Origin: an uncultured Bacillota bacterium
Lineage (GTDB): Bacteria; Bacillota_I; Bacilli_A; RF39; UBA660
Direction: 5' to 3'
DNA: 24,136 nt
NCBI GenBank assembly: GCA_947176475.1
Contig: CAMWQX010000001.1
Coordinates: forward strand, 1-24,136
This document shows positions 1-7,052 of the stretch, one piece after another (the first letter of the stretch is position 1; the number at the start of each line of letters is the position of its first letter). Both the position numbers and the translations under genes were made by a program. A model generated the notes under the pieces. That model searched no databases, had not been told where the DNA came from, and saw nothing but the letters and a program-made list of their open reading frames with translations.

Positions 1-1
1 A

Positions 2-508
2 ATTAATAAAATAAAATCTAGTGAATATAGAAGATTAGATGATGTTACAAAAAATAAATTAATCTATACAGAAAATCTAGATGTCTTAGACTTTGTAAAA
101 AATCCAATTTTGATTAAAAATAATAATAGGATCGGAGAAATATCAGAAAGAATTCTTCAAAGACTTATCTTAGAAGATATTTCATCATTTCTTAAAGAAT
201 TAGGTAATGGTTTTTGTTTCATTGATAGTGAATATAAAATAAAAATAGGTGATAGATATAACTATATAGACCTTCTTCTTTATAATATTGAATATAATTG
301 CTATGTTGTAATAGAACTAAAGGTAACAGAATTAAAGAAAGAACATATTGGACAAATTCAATTTTATATGAATTACGTTGATAACAATTTGCGAAAAGTA
401 AATCAAGATAAAACAATAGGAATTATTATTTGTAGAAAAAATAACGAATACATTATTGAATATTGTAGTGATGATAGAATAATTGCTAGAGAATATGAAC
501 TTCTTTGA
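2..508 (+). CDS. PD-(D/E)XK nuclease, DUF1016/YhcG family, 5'-partial
   Basis: The reading frame is open from base 2 to the TGA at 506-508, so the gene starts before the window and only its last 168 residues are seen. A TTG at 110 gives a shorter frame, but upstream codons read sensibly (ENLDVLDFVKNP), as in this family just before the nuclease domain. Visible signatures are the helical lead-in RILQRLILEDISSFLKELG, then GFCFID, the nuclease core YIDLLLYN (metal-binding Asp), VVIELK (Glu-x-Lys) and GQIQFY, then TIGIIIC and a final REYEL. These match the C-terminal PD-(D/E)XK domain of YhcG-like proteins, often found in accessory regions beside restriction-modification or phage genes. The active-site residues look intact. 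The N-terminal DUF1016 half, and thus full integrity, cannot be judged here. Confidence 0.82.
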   Translation: MNKIKSSEYRRLDDVTKNKLIYTENLDVLDFVKNPILIKNNNRIGEISERILQRLILEDISSFLKELGNGFCFIDSEYKIKIGDRYNYIDLLLYNIEYNCYVVIELKVTELKKEHIGQIQFYMNYVDNNLRKVNQDKTIGIIICRKNNEYIIEYCSDDRIIAREYELL

Positions 509-534
509 TAAATATTTCTAGATGTCATATCGTA

Positions 535-543
535 TGTTATAAT
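535..543 (+). promoter_or_regulatory. Extended -10 promoter for the ART-like gene
   Basis: TG-T-TATAAT (TG at 535-536, TATAAT at 538-543) lies 20 bases before the start at 564, with an AGAAGG ribosome site between. No good -35 is present at the right spacing, so this would be an extended -10 promoter. It starts just after the stop of the nuclease gene. Confidence 0.5.
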
Positions 544-563
544 AACCAAAAGAAGGTAATAAT

Positions 564-1337
564 ATGGGAATTTTATATCACGGAAGTAAAGAGCACAATT
601 TAAAAAAACTCGAGCCAAGAAAATCAACGCATGGCACATATGTTTATGCAACACCAGAAAAAGCTTTAGCTGTGCATTTCAGTAAAAGATGTGGCGATGA
701 CTTAACTTATAGCATTGGACACTTCAGCAAAGATGTAGAAGCATGGGAATTAGTCGAAAGAATACCCGGAGCATTCGAAAAAATGTATTCTAATGATTCG
801 TCTATATATACCATCAGTGATGAAACATTTAAAGATATCAAGACGGGATTTCGAGAAGTTGTATCTACAACAGCTGTGGATGTTATAAGCGAAGAATATT
901 ATGCTAGTGTATATGCTGCCATTTTGAAGTTAGAAGAAGAAGGTCAAATTAAAATATATAGATATCCCCATAAACCAAACTCAATACCATTGGATGATTC
1001 TGATCTATTAGATAAATGGCGACATTACAAAAAAAATCTAGGAAGAGAATTTAGTCAGCCAGATTTTGAACGATTAGTATTTTTATATCCTTCTCTTTTG
1101 GATAAAATCAATGAATTAGCTCGTGAATTTCACTATGATATTCACTTATGTGAAAAAGACTTGATTGACATATTCCAAAAAAGAGTCAATAGACAATTAA
1201 GTAATCTTGAACATGAACAATTTATCGATTCTGCATGTCAAAGTATTTGCAATACTTTTCCTGACATTGCCGATGATATTAGCAAGATTTATACGGAATA
1301 TATCGACCAACTAAAGAATAAAAATATAAAATATTAA
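564..1337 (+). CDS. Unknown protein with ADP-ribosyltransferase-like N-terminus
   Basis: This is a 257-residue soluble protein with no signal peptide or membrane segment. It starts at ATG 564 after AGAAGG. The N-terminus has YHGS (5-8), HGTYVYAT (23-30), an ERIPGAF segment (65-71), IYTI (81-84) and REVVS (97-101). A histidine in YHG(S/T), a tyrosine in (V)YAT about 20 residues later and a late Glu before VS are the arrangement of H-Y-E ADP-ribosyltransferase-fold enzymes, giving a possible triad H6-Y28-E98. A basic segment YRYPHKP (132-138) follows, then a mainly helical, charged C-terminal half of about 110 residues. The ART assignment is inference from short motifs; it could be a fold relative without catalysis. 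It has its own promoter and is followed by the 1419-1446 terminator. Confidence 0.75.
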   Translation: MGILYHGSKEHNLKKLEPRKSTHGTYVYATPEKALAVHFSKRCGDDLTYSIGHFSKDVEAWELVERIPGAFEKMYSNDSSIYTISDETFKDIKTGFREVVSTTAVDVISEEYYASVYAAILKLEEEGQIKIYRYPHKPNSIPLDDSDLLDKWRHYKKNLGREFSQPDFERLVFLYPSLLDKINELAREFHYDIHLCEKDLIDIFQKRVNRQLSNLEHEQFIDSACQSICNTFPDIADDISKIYTEYIDQLKNKNIKY

Positions 1338-1393
1338 AAATAATTTTGCTAAATTAGTCACTTTTTTAATACTTCTACCATAAAATATATTGT

Positions 1394-1407
1394 ACGTTAT
1401 ATAACGT
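1394..1407. promoter_or_regulatory. 14-bp perfect palindrome, possible operator
   Basis: ACGTTATATAACGT is a perfect inverted repeat in the gap between two genes, 40 bases upstream of the -35 of the next gene and 57 bases after the previous stop. It could be a repressor or activator site. No factor can be named. An AT-rich chance palindrome is possible. Confidence 0.3.
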
Positions 1408-1418
1408 TTATATAGATT

Positions 1419-1446
1419 GGAAAGGGGCGCACTCTTTCCTTTTTTA
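1419..1446 (+). terminator. Intrinsic terminator after the ART-like gene
   Basis: GGAAAG (1419-1424) pairs with CTTTCC (1434-1439), with one further G-U pair and a loop containing GGCGCAC. Six T follow at 1440-1445. It separates the ART-like gene from the next promoter, which starts at 1447. Confidence 0.75.
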
Positions 1447-1473
1447 TTGACTAAATATAAATAATGATATAAA
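1447..1473 (+). promoter_or_regulatory. Promoter for the methyltransferase-like gene
   Basis: TTGACT (1447-1452), a 15-base spacer ending in TG-A, and TATAAA (1468-1473). The spacer is short, but the extended -10 TG compensates. A strong SD (GGGGGAGG) follows at 1490-1497, ahead of the ATG at 1502. Confidence 0.5.
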
Positions 1474-1501
1474 ATAATCAACCACAAAAGGGGGAGGCAA
1501 T

Positions 1502-2227
1502 ATGGGAAAATTTTCCAAAGAACAAGTTTTGCAGTTTACCAAGGCTTTTAATGAGTATATTGAAAAATATGGAGACTTATATCCCAAAGAAGCTCTTGAA
1601 TATATTAAAAGTCACTTTTTGGGAGATGAATTCAAAAATGGCATAGCTGTCGATATAATGAGTCAGATATATGAGGAAATTGGTGTATACGAAGCGGTTG
1701 GTAATACCATTTATAGTAATTATTTAGAATACCTAAAAAAACATTATGATATTAATCGTCATCTTTTAGACGTTGGATGTGGTTTTTATCCATCGTTTGC
1801 CAAAAAGGTCGCAGCATCTCAAACAAGTGGCTCTGTTAAAGCTATTGATTACGACGTTATAACTACAGATGTTCCAGGTATAACCGTTGAACGTGCCGAA
1901 TTTGATACCGACTATGATGTATCAGACATTGACTTTATTTATGGCTTAGAACCATGTGAAGCTGTTACGGATATGATAAAATCTGCCAATGCTCATAATC
2001 TCGATTTATGCATATGTATGTGTGGATGTACACATTTTAATATATCATTTAGATATAATGTTTATAATACTTATCGTTATTGGTTAGATTATGTAATAGG
2101 TGTAATGGAAAGTACACTTCCAGATGATCGAGATTATATAATGGAATATACGAATTTTATTCAATATCCCATATTTAGAACTTATAAGAAGAAAACGTTA
2201 ATTCAAACCCCAAAAATAATAATTTAA
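1502..2227 (+). CDS. Class I SAM-methyltransferase-like protein
   Basis: This is a 241-residue soluble protein with an SD of GGGGGAGG ending 4 bases before ATG 1502. Residues 1-80 form a helical N-terminal region. A Rossmann-type motif I follows, LLDVGCGFYP (88-97), then an acidic post-I AIDYD (114-118) and a motif IV-like DFIYGLEPCEA (144-154), then VTDMI. These fit a SAM-binding methyltransferase. The substrate is unknown. Unusual is the alternating run CICMCGCTH at 170-178, four cysteines spaced by one residue plus a histidine, where methyltransferases usually have a hydrophobic strand. The rest is aromatic-rich (NVYNTYRYW, 186-194). The gene is monocistronic, with its own promoter and the rpsO promoter just after. 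A methyltransferase relative that has lost activity is possible. Confidence 0.7.
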   Translation: MGKFSKEQVLQFTKAFNEYIEKYGDLYPKEALEYIKSHFLGDEFKNGIAVDIMSQIYEEIGVYEAVGNTIYSNYLEYLKKHYDINRHLLDVGCGFYPSFAKKVAASQTSGSVKAIDYDVITTDVPGITVERAEFDTDYDVSDIDFIYGLEPCEAVTDMIKSANAHNLDLCICMCGCTHFNISFRYNVYNTYRYWLDYVIGVMESTLPDDRDYIMEYTNFIQYPIFRTYKKKTLIQTPKIII

Positions 2228-2236
2228 AATAAACTA

Positions 2237-2266
2237 TTGCATTTACTCATACTTTTAGTATATAAT
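2237..2266 (+). promoter_or_regulatory. rpsO promoter
   Basis: TTGCAT (2237-2242), an 18-base spacer and TATAAT (2261-2266). Transcription would begin near 2273, giving an 82-base leader before rpsO. Confidence 0.65.
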
Positions 2267-2272
2267 GTATTA

Positions 2273-2354
2273 GTAAGTTTTTACTCGGTTTGGAAAATCT
2301 CCGATTTCTTTCTGAGTTAAAACGGTAAAATATATAATAGGAGGTAAAATTAAC
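2273..2354 (+). promoter_or_regulatory. Candidate S15 autoregulatory leader
   Basis: The 5' UTR of rpsO can fold: ACTCGG (2283-2288) pairs with CTGAGT (2312-2317) with one G-U, and a small inner hairpin GGA/TCC lies between. S15 genes in several bacteria are controlled by S15 binding to their own leaders. The fold is visible here; binding is inferred. The stem ends about 20 bases before the AGGAGG ribosome site. Confidence 0.45.
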
Positions 2355-2624
2355 ATGGCTGTAACTAAAGAAAGAAAAGCAGAATTAGTTAAAGAATTTG
2401 GTAAATCAGAAACTGATACTGGTGCTACTGAAGTACAAATCGCTATTCTTACTGAAGAAATTAGAGATTTAACAGAACACTTAAAAGTACATATTCATGA
2501 TTACCATTCTAAAAGAGGGTTAATGATGAAGGTTGGTAAAAGACGTAGTTTACTTGACTATTTAAAAGCAAACAATGTTGAATCATATCGTACATTAATC
2601 GAAAAATTAAATATAAGAAAGTAG
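2355..2624 (+). CDS. rpsO: 30S ribosomal protein S15
   Basis: An 89-residue protein, the normal length for S15, which binds the central domain of 16S rRNA and helps form the platform and subunit bridge. Family landmarks are present: FGKSETDTGATEVQIAILTEEI near the start (residues 15-36), then HIHDYHSKRGL and the MKVGKRRSLLDYLK segment that contacts rRNA. The start ATG follows AGGAGG by 11 bases. It has its own promoter and leader and is followed by a weak terminator before pnp, the classic rpsO-pnp arrangement in which S15 and PNPase are partly co-transcribed. Confidence 0.98.
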   Translation: MAVTKERKAELVKEFGKSETDTGATEVQIAILTEEIRDLTEHLKVHIHDYHSKRGLMMKVGKRRSLLDYLKANNVESYRTLIEKLNIRK

Positions 2625-2650
2625 GCGCTAATTTTTTTAGTGTCTTTTTC
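2624..2650 (+). terminator. rpsO-pnp intergenic terminator/attenuator
   Basis: GGCGCTAA (2624-2631) pairs with TTAGTGTC (2637-2644) using two G-U pairs, followed by five T. The first stem base is the last base of the rpsO stop codon. I see no separate promoter for pnp, so this is probably a partial terminator that lets some transcripts read into pnp. Confidence 0.6.
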
Positions 2651-2676
2651 TTTTATAGAATAGTGAGGTAGTATAA

Positions 2677-4896
2677 ATGACAAAAAAAGTATTTGAAATG
2701 GATTTTAGAGGAAGGAAACTAGTTGTCGAACATGGTGAAGTTGCCAAACAAGCGCATGGCGCAGTATTAGTAAGATATGGTGATACTGTAATCCTTTCAA
2801 CAGCTGTTGTTGGAAACAATGCCAATATCCTAAGTGATTTCTTTCCATTAATGGTTTTATACCAAGAAAAATTATATTCCGTAGGAAAAATTCCTGGTGG
2901 ATTTATTAAAAGAGAAGGTCGTCCTACCGATGCTGCAACCTTAGCTGCTCGTATGATTGACCGTCCAATGCGTCCAATGTTCCCAGAAAATTTTAGAAAT
3001 GAAGTGCAAATTGTTAATACTGTTTTATCAGTTGATCCTGATAATTCTCCAGAACTAACAGCAATGTTTGGCTCATCACTTGCAACAACTATTTCTAAGA
3101 TTCCTTTTGACGGTCCAATTGCTGGTGTTAAAGTTGGTCGTGTAAATGGTAAGTTTGTTATCAACCCAACAACTGATGAAATGGAAGTATCTGATATTGA
3201 CTTAACTGTTGCAGGAACCAAGAAAGCTATTAATATGGTTGAGGCTGGTGCCAAAGAAGCAAGCGAAGAAGATATGCTAGAAGCTTTAATGTTTGGTCAT
3301 GAAGCTGTTAAAGAATTATGTGAATTCCAAGAGAAGATTGCCTCTGAAATTGGTGAATCTAAGATGGAATATGAAAAATTGGAAATTGAAGATGAATTAA
3401 GAAGTGCCGTATACGAATTAGCAGCTGACAAATTAAATAAAGCATTGAGAATTAAAGAGAAATTGGAAATGTATGCTGCAGTTGATGAAATCAAGGAAAG
3501 TGTAATTGCTAAATACGAAGAAGAAAATGCCGACTTAGATAAGGAAGAATTAACCATTCTTACTACTAAAATTAAGTTAATTTTAGAATCAATAGAATAT
3601 GACATTTTCCGTTCTATTACGGTTGATGAGAAAACTCGTGCTGATGGAAGAGCAATGGATGAAATAAGACCATTATCTACAGCAATTGATCTATTACCAA
3701 GAACTCATGGTTCTGCTCTATTTACAAGAGGAGAAACGCAAGCCTTAGCTGTAACAACACTAGGTGCCTTAAATGAATACCAAGTTTTAGATGGTGTAAG
3801 CTTAGAAGCTGAAAAGCACTTCATGTTACATTATAACTTTCCAGCATTCTCTGTTGGAGAAACTGGTCGCTATGGTTCTCCAGGACGAAGAGAAATCGGA
3901 CATGGTGCATTAGGTGAAAGATGTTTAAAACAAGTAATGCCTTCTGAAGAAGAATTTCCATACACCGTTCGTGTTGTATCAGAAATACTAGAATCAAATG
4001 GTTCATCAAGCCAAGCAACAATCTGTGCTGGATGTATGTCTCTAATGGCCGCAGGTGTTCCAATTAAAGCACCTGTTGCTGGTATTGCTATGGGACTTAT
4101 TACAAGTAAAGATGAAAGTGCTTATACCATATTAACTGATATTCAAGGTATGGAAGATCACTTAGGAGATATGGACTTTAAAGTAGGTGGAACAAGAGAA
4201 GGTATTTGTTCCCTACAAATGGATATCAAGATTAAAGGCATAACTAAAGATATCTTAAAAGAGGCATTAGCACAAGCTAAAAAAGCTCGTATGGAAATCT
4301 TAGATGTTATGGAAGCACAAATTGCTAAACCAAGAGAAGATGTATCTGAATATGCTCCTAAGACTGAAACATTCATGATTAATCCTGATCGTATCAAAGA
4401 AGTTATCGGTAAAGGTGGAGAAACAATTACTAAGATTATCTTAGAAGCATCTAATGTTAAAACAGTTCAAGATAAAGATGCTGTTAAAGTTGACTTAAAT
4501 GATGACGGTCAAGTAATCATCTATCATACTAACCGTGAAATAATTAATAAGACAGCTGAAATGATTAAAAATATCGTTCGCGAAGTTGAACCAGGTGTTA
4601 AATATACTGCTAAAGTTGTTAAGGTTGAAGATTTCGGATGCTTTGTTCAACTATGGCCAGGATGTGAAGGGCTAGTTCATGTTTCTCAACTTGCTCATGA
4701 AAGAGTAGAGAAAGTTTCTGACGTTGTAAAAGTTGGCGATGAAATTATCGTTATGTCCCAAGGATATGACAATCGTGGACGTCTAAATTTATCTCGTAAA
4801 GATGCCCTACCTAAACCTGTTAAAAAGGAAAGTGTTGAGAGCAAGAAAAAAGAGAAAATTGAAGAAGTAAAGGAAGAAAAAGAAACAAATGAATAG
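2677..4896 (+). CDS. pnp: Polynucleotide phosphorylase
   Basis: A 739-residue 3'-5' exoribonuclease that degrades RNA phosphorolytically, releasing nucleoside diphosphates, in the cytoplasm or an RNA degradosome. Domain order is complete. The first RNase PH domain includes GGFIKREGRP and DRPMRPMFP, and a helical, charged linker follows. The second, catalytic RNase PH domain includes RTHGSALFTRGETQAL, GSPGRREIGHGALGERC, the GSSSQAT turn and HLGDMDFKVGGTREG with its catalytic aspartates. A KH domain with VIGKGGETITKI and an S1 domain (VKVEDFGCFVQL to GRLNLSRKD) follow. The last ~25 residues are a charged Lys/Glu tail. The start at 2677 follows GTGAGGT. It lies directly after rpsO, and its stop overlaps the next gene by 8 bases. 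Confidence 0.98.
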   Translation: MTKKVFEMDFRGRKLVVEHGEVAKQAHGAVLVRYGDTVILSTAVVGNNANILSDFFPLMVLYQEKLYSVGKIPGGFIKREGRPTDAATLAARMIDRPMRPMFPENFRNEVQIVNTVLSVDPDNSPELTAMFGSSLATTISKIPFDGPIAGVKVGRVNGKFVINPTTDEMEVSDIDLTVAGTKKAINMVEAGAKEASEEDMLEALMFGHEAVKELCEFQEKIASEIGESKMEYEKLEIEDELRSAVYELAADKLNKALRIKEKLEMYAAVDEIKESVIAKYEEENADLDKEELTILTTKIKLILESIEYDIFRSITVDEKTRADGRAMDEIRPLSTAIDLLPRTHGSALFTRGETQALAVTTLGALNEYQVLDGVSLEAEKHFMLHYNFPAFSVGETGRYGSPGRREIGHGALGERCLKQVMPSEEEFPYTVRVVSEILESNGSSSQATICAGCMSLMAAGVPIKAPVAGIAMGLITSKDESAYTILTDIQGMEDHLGDMDFKVGGTREGICSLQMDIKIKGITKDILKEALAQAKKARMEILDVMEAQIAKPREDVSEYAPKTETFMINPDRIKEVIGKGGETITKIILEASNVKTVQDKDAVKVDLNDDGQVIIYHTNREIINKTAEMIKNIVREVEPGVKYTAKVVKVEDFGCFVQLWPGCEGLVHVSQLAHERVEKVSDVVKVGDEIIVMSQGYDNRGRLNLSRKDALPKPVKKESVESKKKEKIEEVKEEKETNE

Positions 4897-5125
4897 AGAA
4901 GTTAAAGCTAATCAAATATATCGTCACTTTAAAGGAACAATGCATAAAATAATATGTGTTGCTAAAGACTCCGAAACTTTGGCGGATGTCGTAGTATATA
5001 CTCACGAAGAAGATGGCGAAATTTGGGTAAGACCATTAGATATGTTTTTATCCGAAGTTGATCACGAAAAATATCCCGATATTGAACAAACCTATCGCTT
5101 CGAACTTGTAGAGGAAACAGACTAG
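4889..5125 (+). CDS. DUF1653 domain protein
   Basis: A 78-residue cytoplasmic protein. YRHFKGTMHKIICVAKDSET (11-30), VVVYTHEEDGEIWVRPLDMF (34-53) and the ending YRFEL match the DUF1653 family, a small all-beta fold whose role is not established. Its ATG lies inside the last codons of pnp (8-base overlap), with AAGGAAG upstream within the pnp tail acting as ribosome site, so translation is probably coupled to PNPase. The stop codon TAG lies in the loop-to-stem edge of the following terminator. Frequent occurrence next to pnp would suggest an RNA-related job; that is a guess from position only. Confidence 0.88.
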   Translation: MNREVKANQIYRHFKGTMHKIICVAKDSETLADVVVYTHEEDGEIWVRPLDMFLSEVDHEKYPDIEQTYRFELVEETD

Positions 5126-5138
5126 TTTCCTCTTTTTT
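5111..5138 (+). terminator. Terminator of the rpsO-pnp unit
   Basis: A perfect 8-bp stem, GAGGAAAC (5111-5118) with GTTTCCTC (5125-5132), a 6-base loop and six T (5133-5138). It overlaps the end of the DUF1653 reading frame. Confidence 0.92.
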
Positions 5139-5177
5139 ATAAAAAAATTGTCGTAATGAGAAAAAATATAGCATAAT

Positions 5178-5206
5178 TTGATTTTTTATGTTATATTTAT
5201 TATAGT
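5178..5206 (+). promoter_or_regulatory. Possible promoter for the SPKTG surface protein
   Basis: TTGATT (5178-5183) is followed by an AT-rich run TTATATTTATTATAGT (5191-5206), containing -10-like TATTAT at 5198-5203 (short 14-base spacer). The exact -10 is uncertain. The same 16-mer, with one mismatch, recurs at 7803-7818. Confidence 0.35.
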
Positions 5207-5238
5207 TGAAGGTAAAATAATAAAAGGAGTGATAAAGG

Positions 5239-6180
5239 ATGAAAAAAATAATGGCTATTATTACAATGATAATGCTTGTAATTCCGTTCACAATGGTTAA
5301 GGCTATTAATGATCCAAATTGTAATGAGAATGGTTCATGTTATGAATATAAAAGAGGTGAGGAAGTTAACTTCTACACTCATCAAGGTGATACAACAGGA
5401 ACAAGAACAATTATTCTTGAAGACCTAGGAAAGACAGATAAATTTGTTAAAGTATGGGCAACTGGATACTCATATGATCATAGTCTTCCTTATTGTGAAG
5501 CTATCGATGGAGATTGTACAGTATTTACTAATATGCCAGGATATAAAGGTGGCGGACAAGCTCCAGGACTTTTAGGAAGTATCAATGCTAACGCTGCTGG
5601 TTTTGCTTATGCTAAACCAATTCAAGAAGAGGGAAATCTAACACTAATTACCCTAAATGACCTAATTGATTTATTTGGTGCTACAAAAGATGGGGACAAA
5701 TATACAATAGACGTTGCTACTTGGGGATCTACAATGGCTTCTTTCGAAACCCAAAAAGAAGGGTTGTACACTCAAACTGTTGAAAAAGAAGGCGACAACT
5801 ATTATATTTGGGTTTTAAAATTCCCTAAAAATGAAAATCGTGAAGTAACATCTATTACTATCGAAAGAGAACTAACAAGCAGTGCAACAACTTATGCTTA
5901 TGTTCCAGTAGTATATCTAGATAAGACATATGACTGTGTAGACAGAGAAAATAAAGAAGATTACTCATGCTATTCATGTGATGAAGAATATAGATGGTTA
6001 ACAGTAGGAACTCAACCTGAATCTTGTACTTTAATAGAAGACATCACTAGAGAATCTGCTTGTGTAAAAAGTCCAAAAACTGGAGTTGAAGACTACATTT
6101 TAGAATTTGTTATTATCGCATCTATATGTGGAGTAGCATTATATCTAGTTAAGAAAAAAGACTTATTTAGAGGAATTTAA
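5239..6180 (+). CDS. Secreted surface protein with SPKTG-type C-terminal anchor
   Basis: A 313-residue protein of unknown function, starting at ATG 5239 after AAAGGAGTG. It has a signal peptide (lysines at 2-3, hydrophobic 4-19, likely cleavage after VKA near 22). The exported part is rich in beta-type and Gly/Asn/Thr sequence, with cysteines in pairs at the N-terminal end, mid-protein (PYC...GDC) and clustered near 240-275. The C-terminus has SPKTG (278-282), a hydrophobic span (about 287-304) and a KKK-containing tail ending FRGI. This is the order of a sortase sorting signal, with SPKTG replacing LPXTG, though the tail could equally be a plain membrane anchor. A perfect terminator follows. 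Nothing identifies its ligand or activity; an orphan surface antigen or adhesin is possible. Confidence 0.82.
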   Translation: MKKIMAIITMIMLVIPFTMVKAINDPNCNENGSCYEYKRGEEVNFYTHQGDTTGTRTIILEDLGKTDKFVKVWATGYSYDHSLPYCEAIDGDCTVFTNMPGYKGGGQAPGLLGSINANAAGFAYAKPIQEEGNLTLITLNDLIDLFGATKDGDKYTIDVATWGSTMASFETQKEGLYTQTVEKEGDNYYIWVLKFPKNENREVTSITIERELTSSATTYAYVPVVYLDKTYDCVDRENKEDYSCYSCDEEYRWLTVGTQPESCTLIEDITRESACVKSPKTGVEDYILEFVIIASICGVALYLVKKKDLFRGI

Positions 6181-6190
6181 TAAAAAAATG

Positions 6191-6216
6191 ACAGTTCGTA
6201 AATGAACTGTTTTTTT
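6191..6216 (+). terminator. Terminator after the surface protein gene
   Basis: A perfect 7-bp stem, ACAGTTC (6191-6197) with GAACTGT (6204-6210), a 6-base loop, then six T (6211-6216). Confidence 0.9.
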
Positions 6217-6231
6217 CTTGCATTTTATCTA

Positions 6232-6258
6232 TTGACAATTAGTATAATATATTATAAT
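6232..6258 (+). promoter_or_regulatory. Promoter for the coiled-coil membrane protein
   Basis: TTGACA (6232-6237), 15 bases, and TATAAT (6253-6258). The spacer is shorter than ideal, but both boxes are perfect. The SD GAGGG is at 6280-6284 in AGAAGAGGG, ahead of ATG 6291. Confidence 0.6.
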
Positions 6259-6290
6259 ATGGAATTCGGCAACAAGAAGAGGGATAAAAA

Positions 6291-6992
6291 ATGAAATTAC
6301 AACATATTAGGCAGTCTTTAGATGATATCAAGAAAGATGACCTAATTATTCTAGAAGAATTAAAAGTAAAAATAGATGCTTTAGAGCATTCTTTAAATAA
6401 AAAATATATAGAATTAGATCAAATAGAAACAAGAAAAGCAATTATTAACAATATACTTAGTATTAAAGAAAACAAAAGAAGTCTTTTTAGGGTTTTACGA
6501 CCTCTTTTAGAATTTGCACTCATGATTTTAGCATCAGTACTGATTGTTATGTCCATAGAATCATTATCTGTTTTCATAATATTACTCGCTTGTTTTATTT
6601 TGGGGTTATCAACAGATGCATTAAATATCATTCAACAAGATTATATTAAAATTACCGAAGAAAATGATTCTATCATAAGAATAATTATATCTGCCTTGTA
6701 CAATATTACTAAAAAAAGAAACATCTTATCCATTGATATGGATGAATATCTATCAGCTGAAGAAATAATAAATTCGGAAATCAAAAAGATGGAAGCTGAA
6801 ATGAGTAAAAACCGCAGTCAACATGATAGCATAAAAGAAGAAATTAGTTTCTTAGAGGGAAATGCAACCGCGGTCAATTGGCTTATTAACAAATATAATT
6901 TTGAAGAAATGCCAAATGAAAATCCTTTAGTTCGCTTCATTGAAGATAAAAAAGAATTAAAGAAAGTTGTCCCCACAGCCAACTCGTATTAG
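6291..6992 (+). CDS. Coiled-coil protein with central membrane hairpin
   Basis: A 233-residue protein with no recognised family. Residues about 1-65 are charged and heptad-like (LEELKVKIDALEHSL). Two hydrophobic segments separated by a short turn follow (about 72-89 and 92-109). Residues about 115-195 are again charged and helical (SEIKKMEAEMSKNRSQHDSIK). This gives coil - membrane hairpin - coil, with both ends on the same side, probably cytoplasmic given the Arg/Lys before the first span (KRSLFRVLR). Start ATG 6291 has a good SD. The next gene's promoter begins immediately after its stop, and no terminator was found between them. A scaffold or membrane-shaping role is conceivable but unsupported. 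Confidence 0.72.
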   Translation: MKLQHIRQSLDDIKKDDLIILEELKVKIDALEHSLNKKYIELDQIETRKAIINNILSIKENKRSLFRVLRPLLEFALMILASVLIVMSIESLSVFIILLACFILGLSTDALNIIQQDYIKITEENDSIIRIIISALYNITKKRNILSIDMDEYLSAEEIINSEIKKMEAEMSKNRSQHDSIKEEISFLEGNATAVNWLINKYNFEEMPNENPLVRFIEDKKELKKVVPTANSY

Positions 6993-7021
6993 TTGAAAAA
7001 GAAGTCCACTCATGCTATAAT
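6993..7021 (+). promoter_or_regulatory. Promoter for the glucosaminidase-like gene
   Basis: TTGAAA (6993-6998), a 17-base spacer and TATAAT (7016-7021) with an extended TG at 7013-7014. The -35 begins on the base after the preceding stop codon. Confidence 0.7.
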
Positions 7022-7052
7022 ATTAACATATTAAAAGAATAGAGGTTTTATT

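Noticed and set aside
2637..3254. Long minus-strand frame of 205 residues opposite pnp
   Set aside because: It lies wholly against the well-supported pnp gene start, has no ribosome site, and its composition is that of an antisense shadow.
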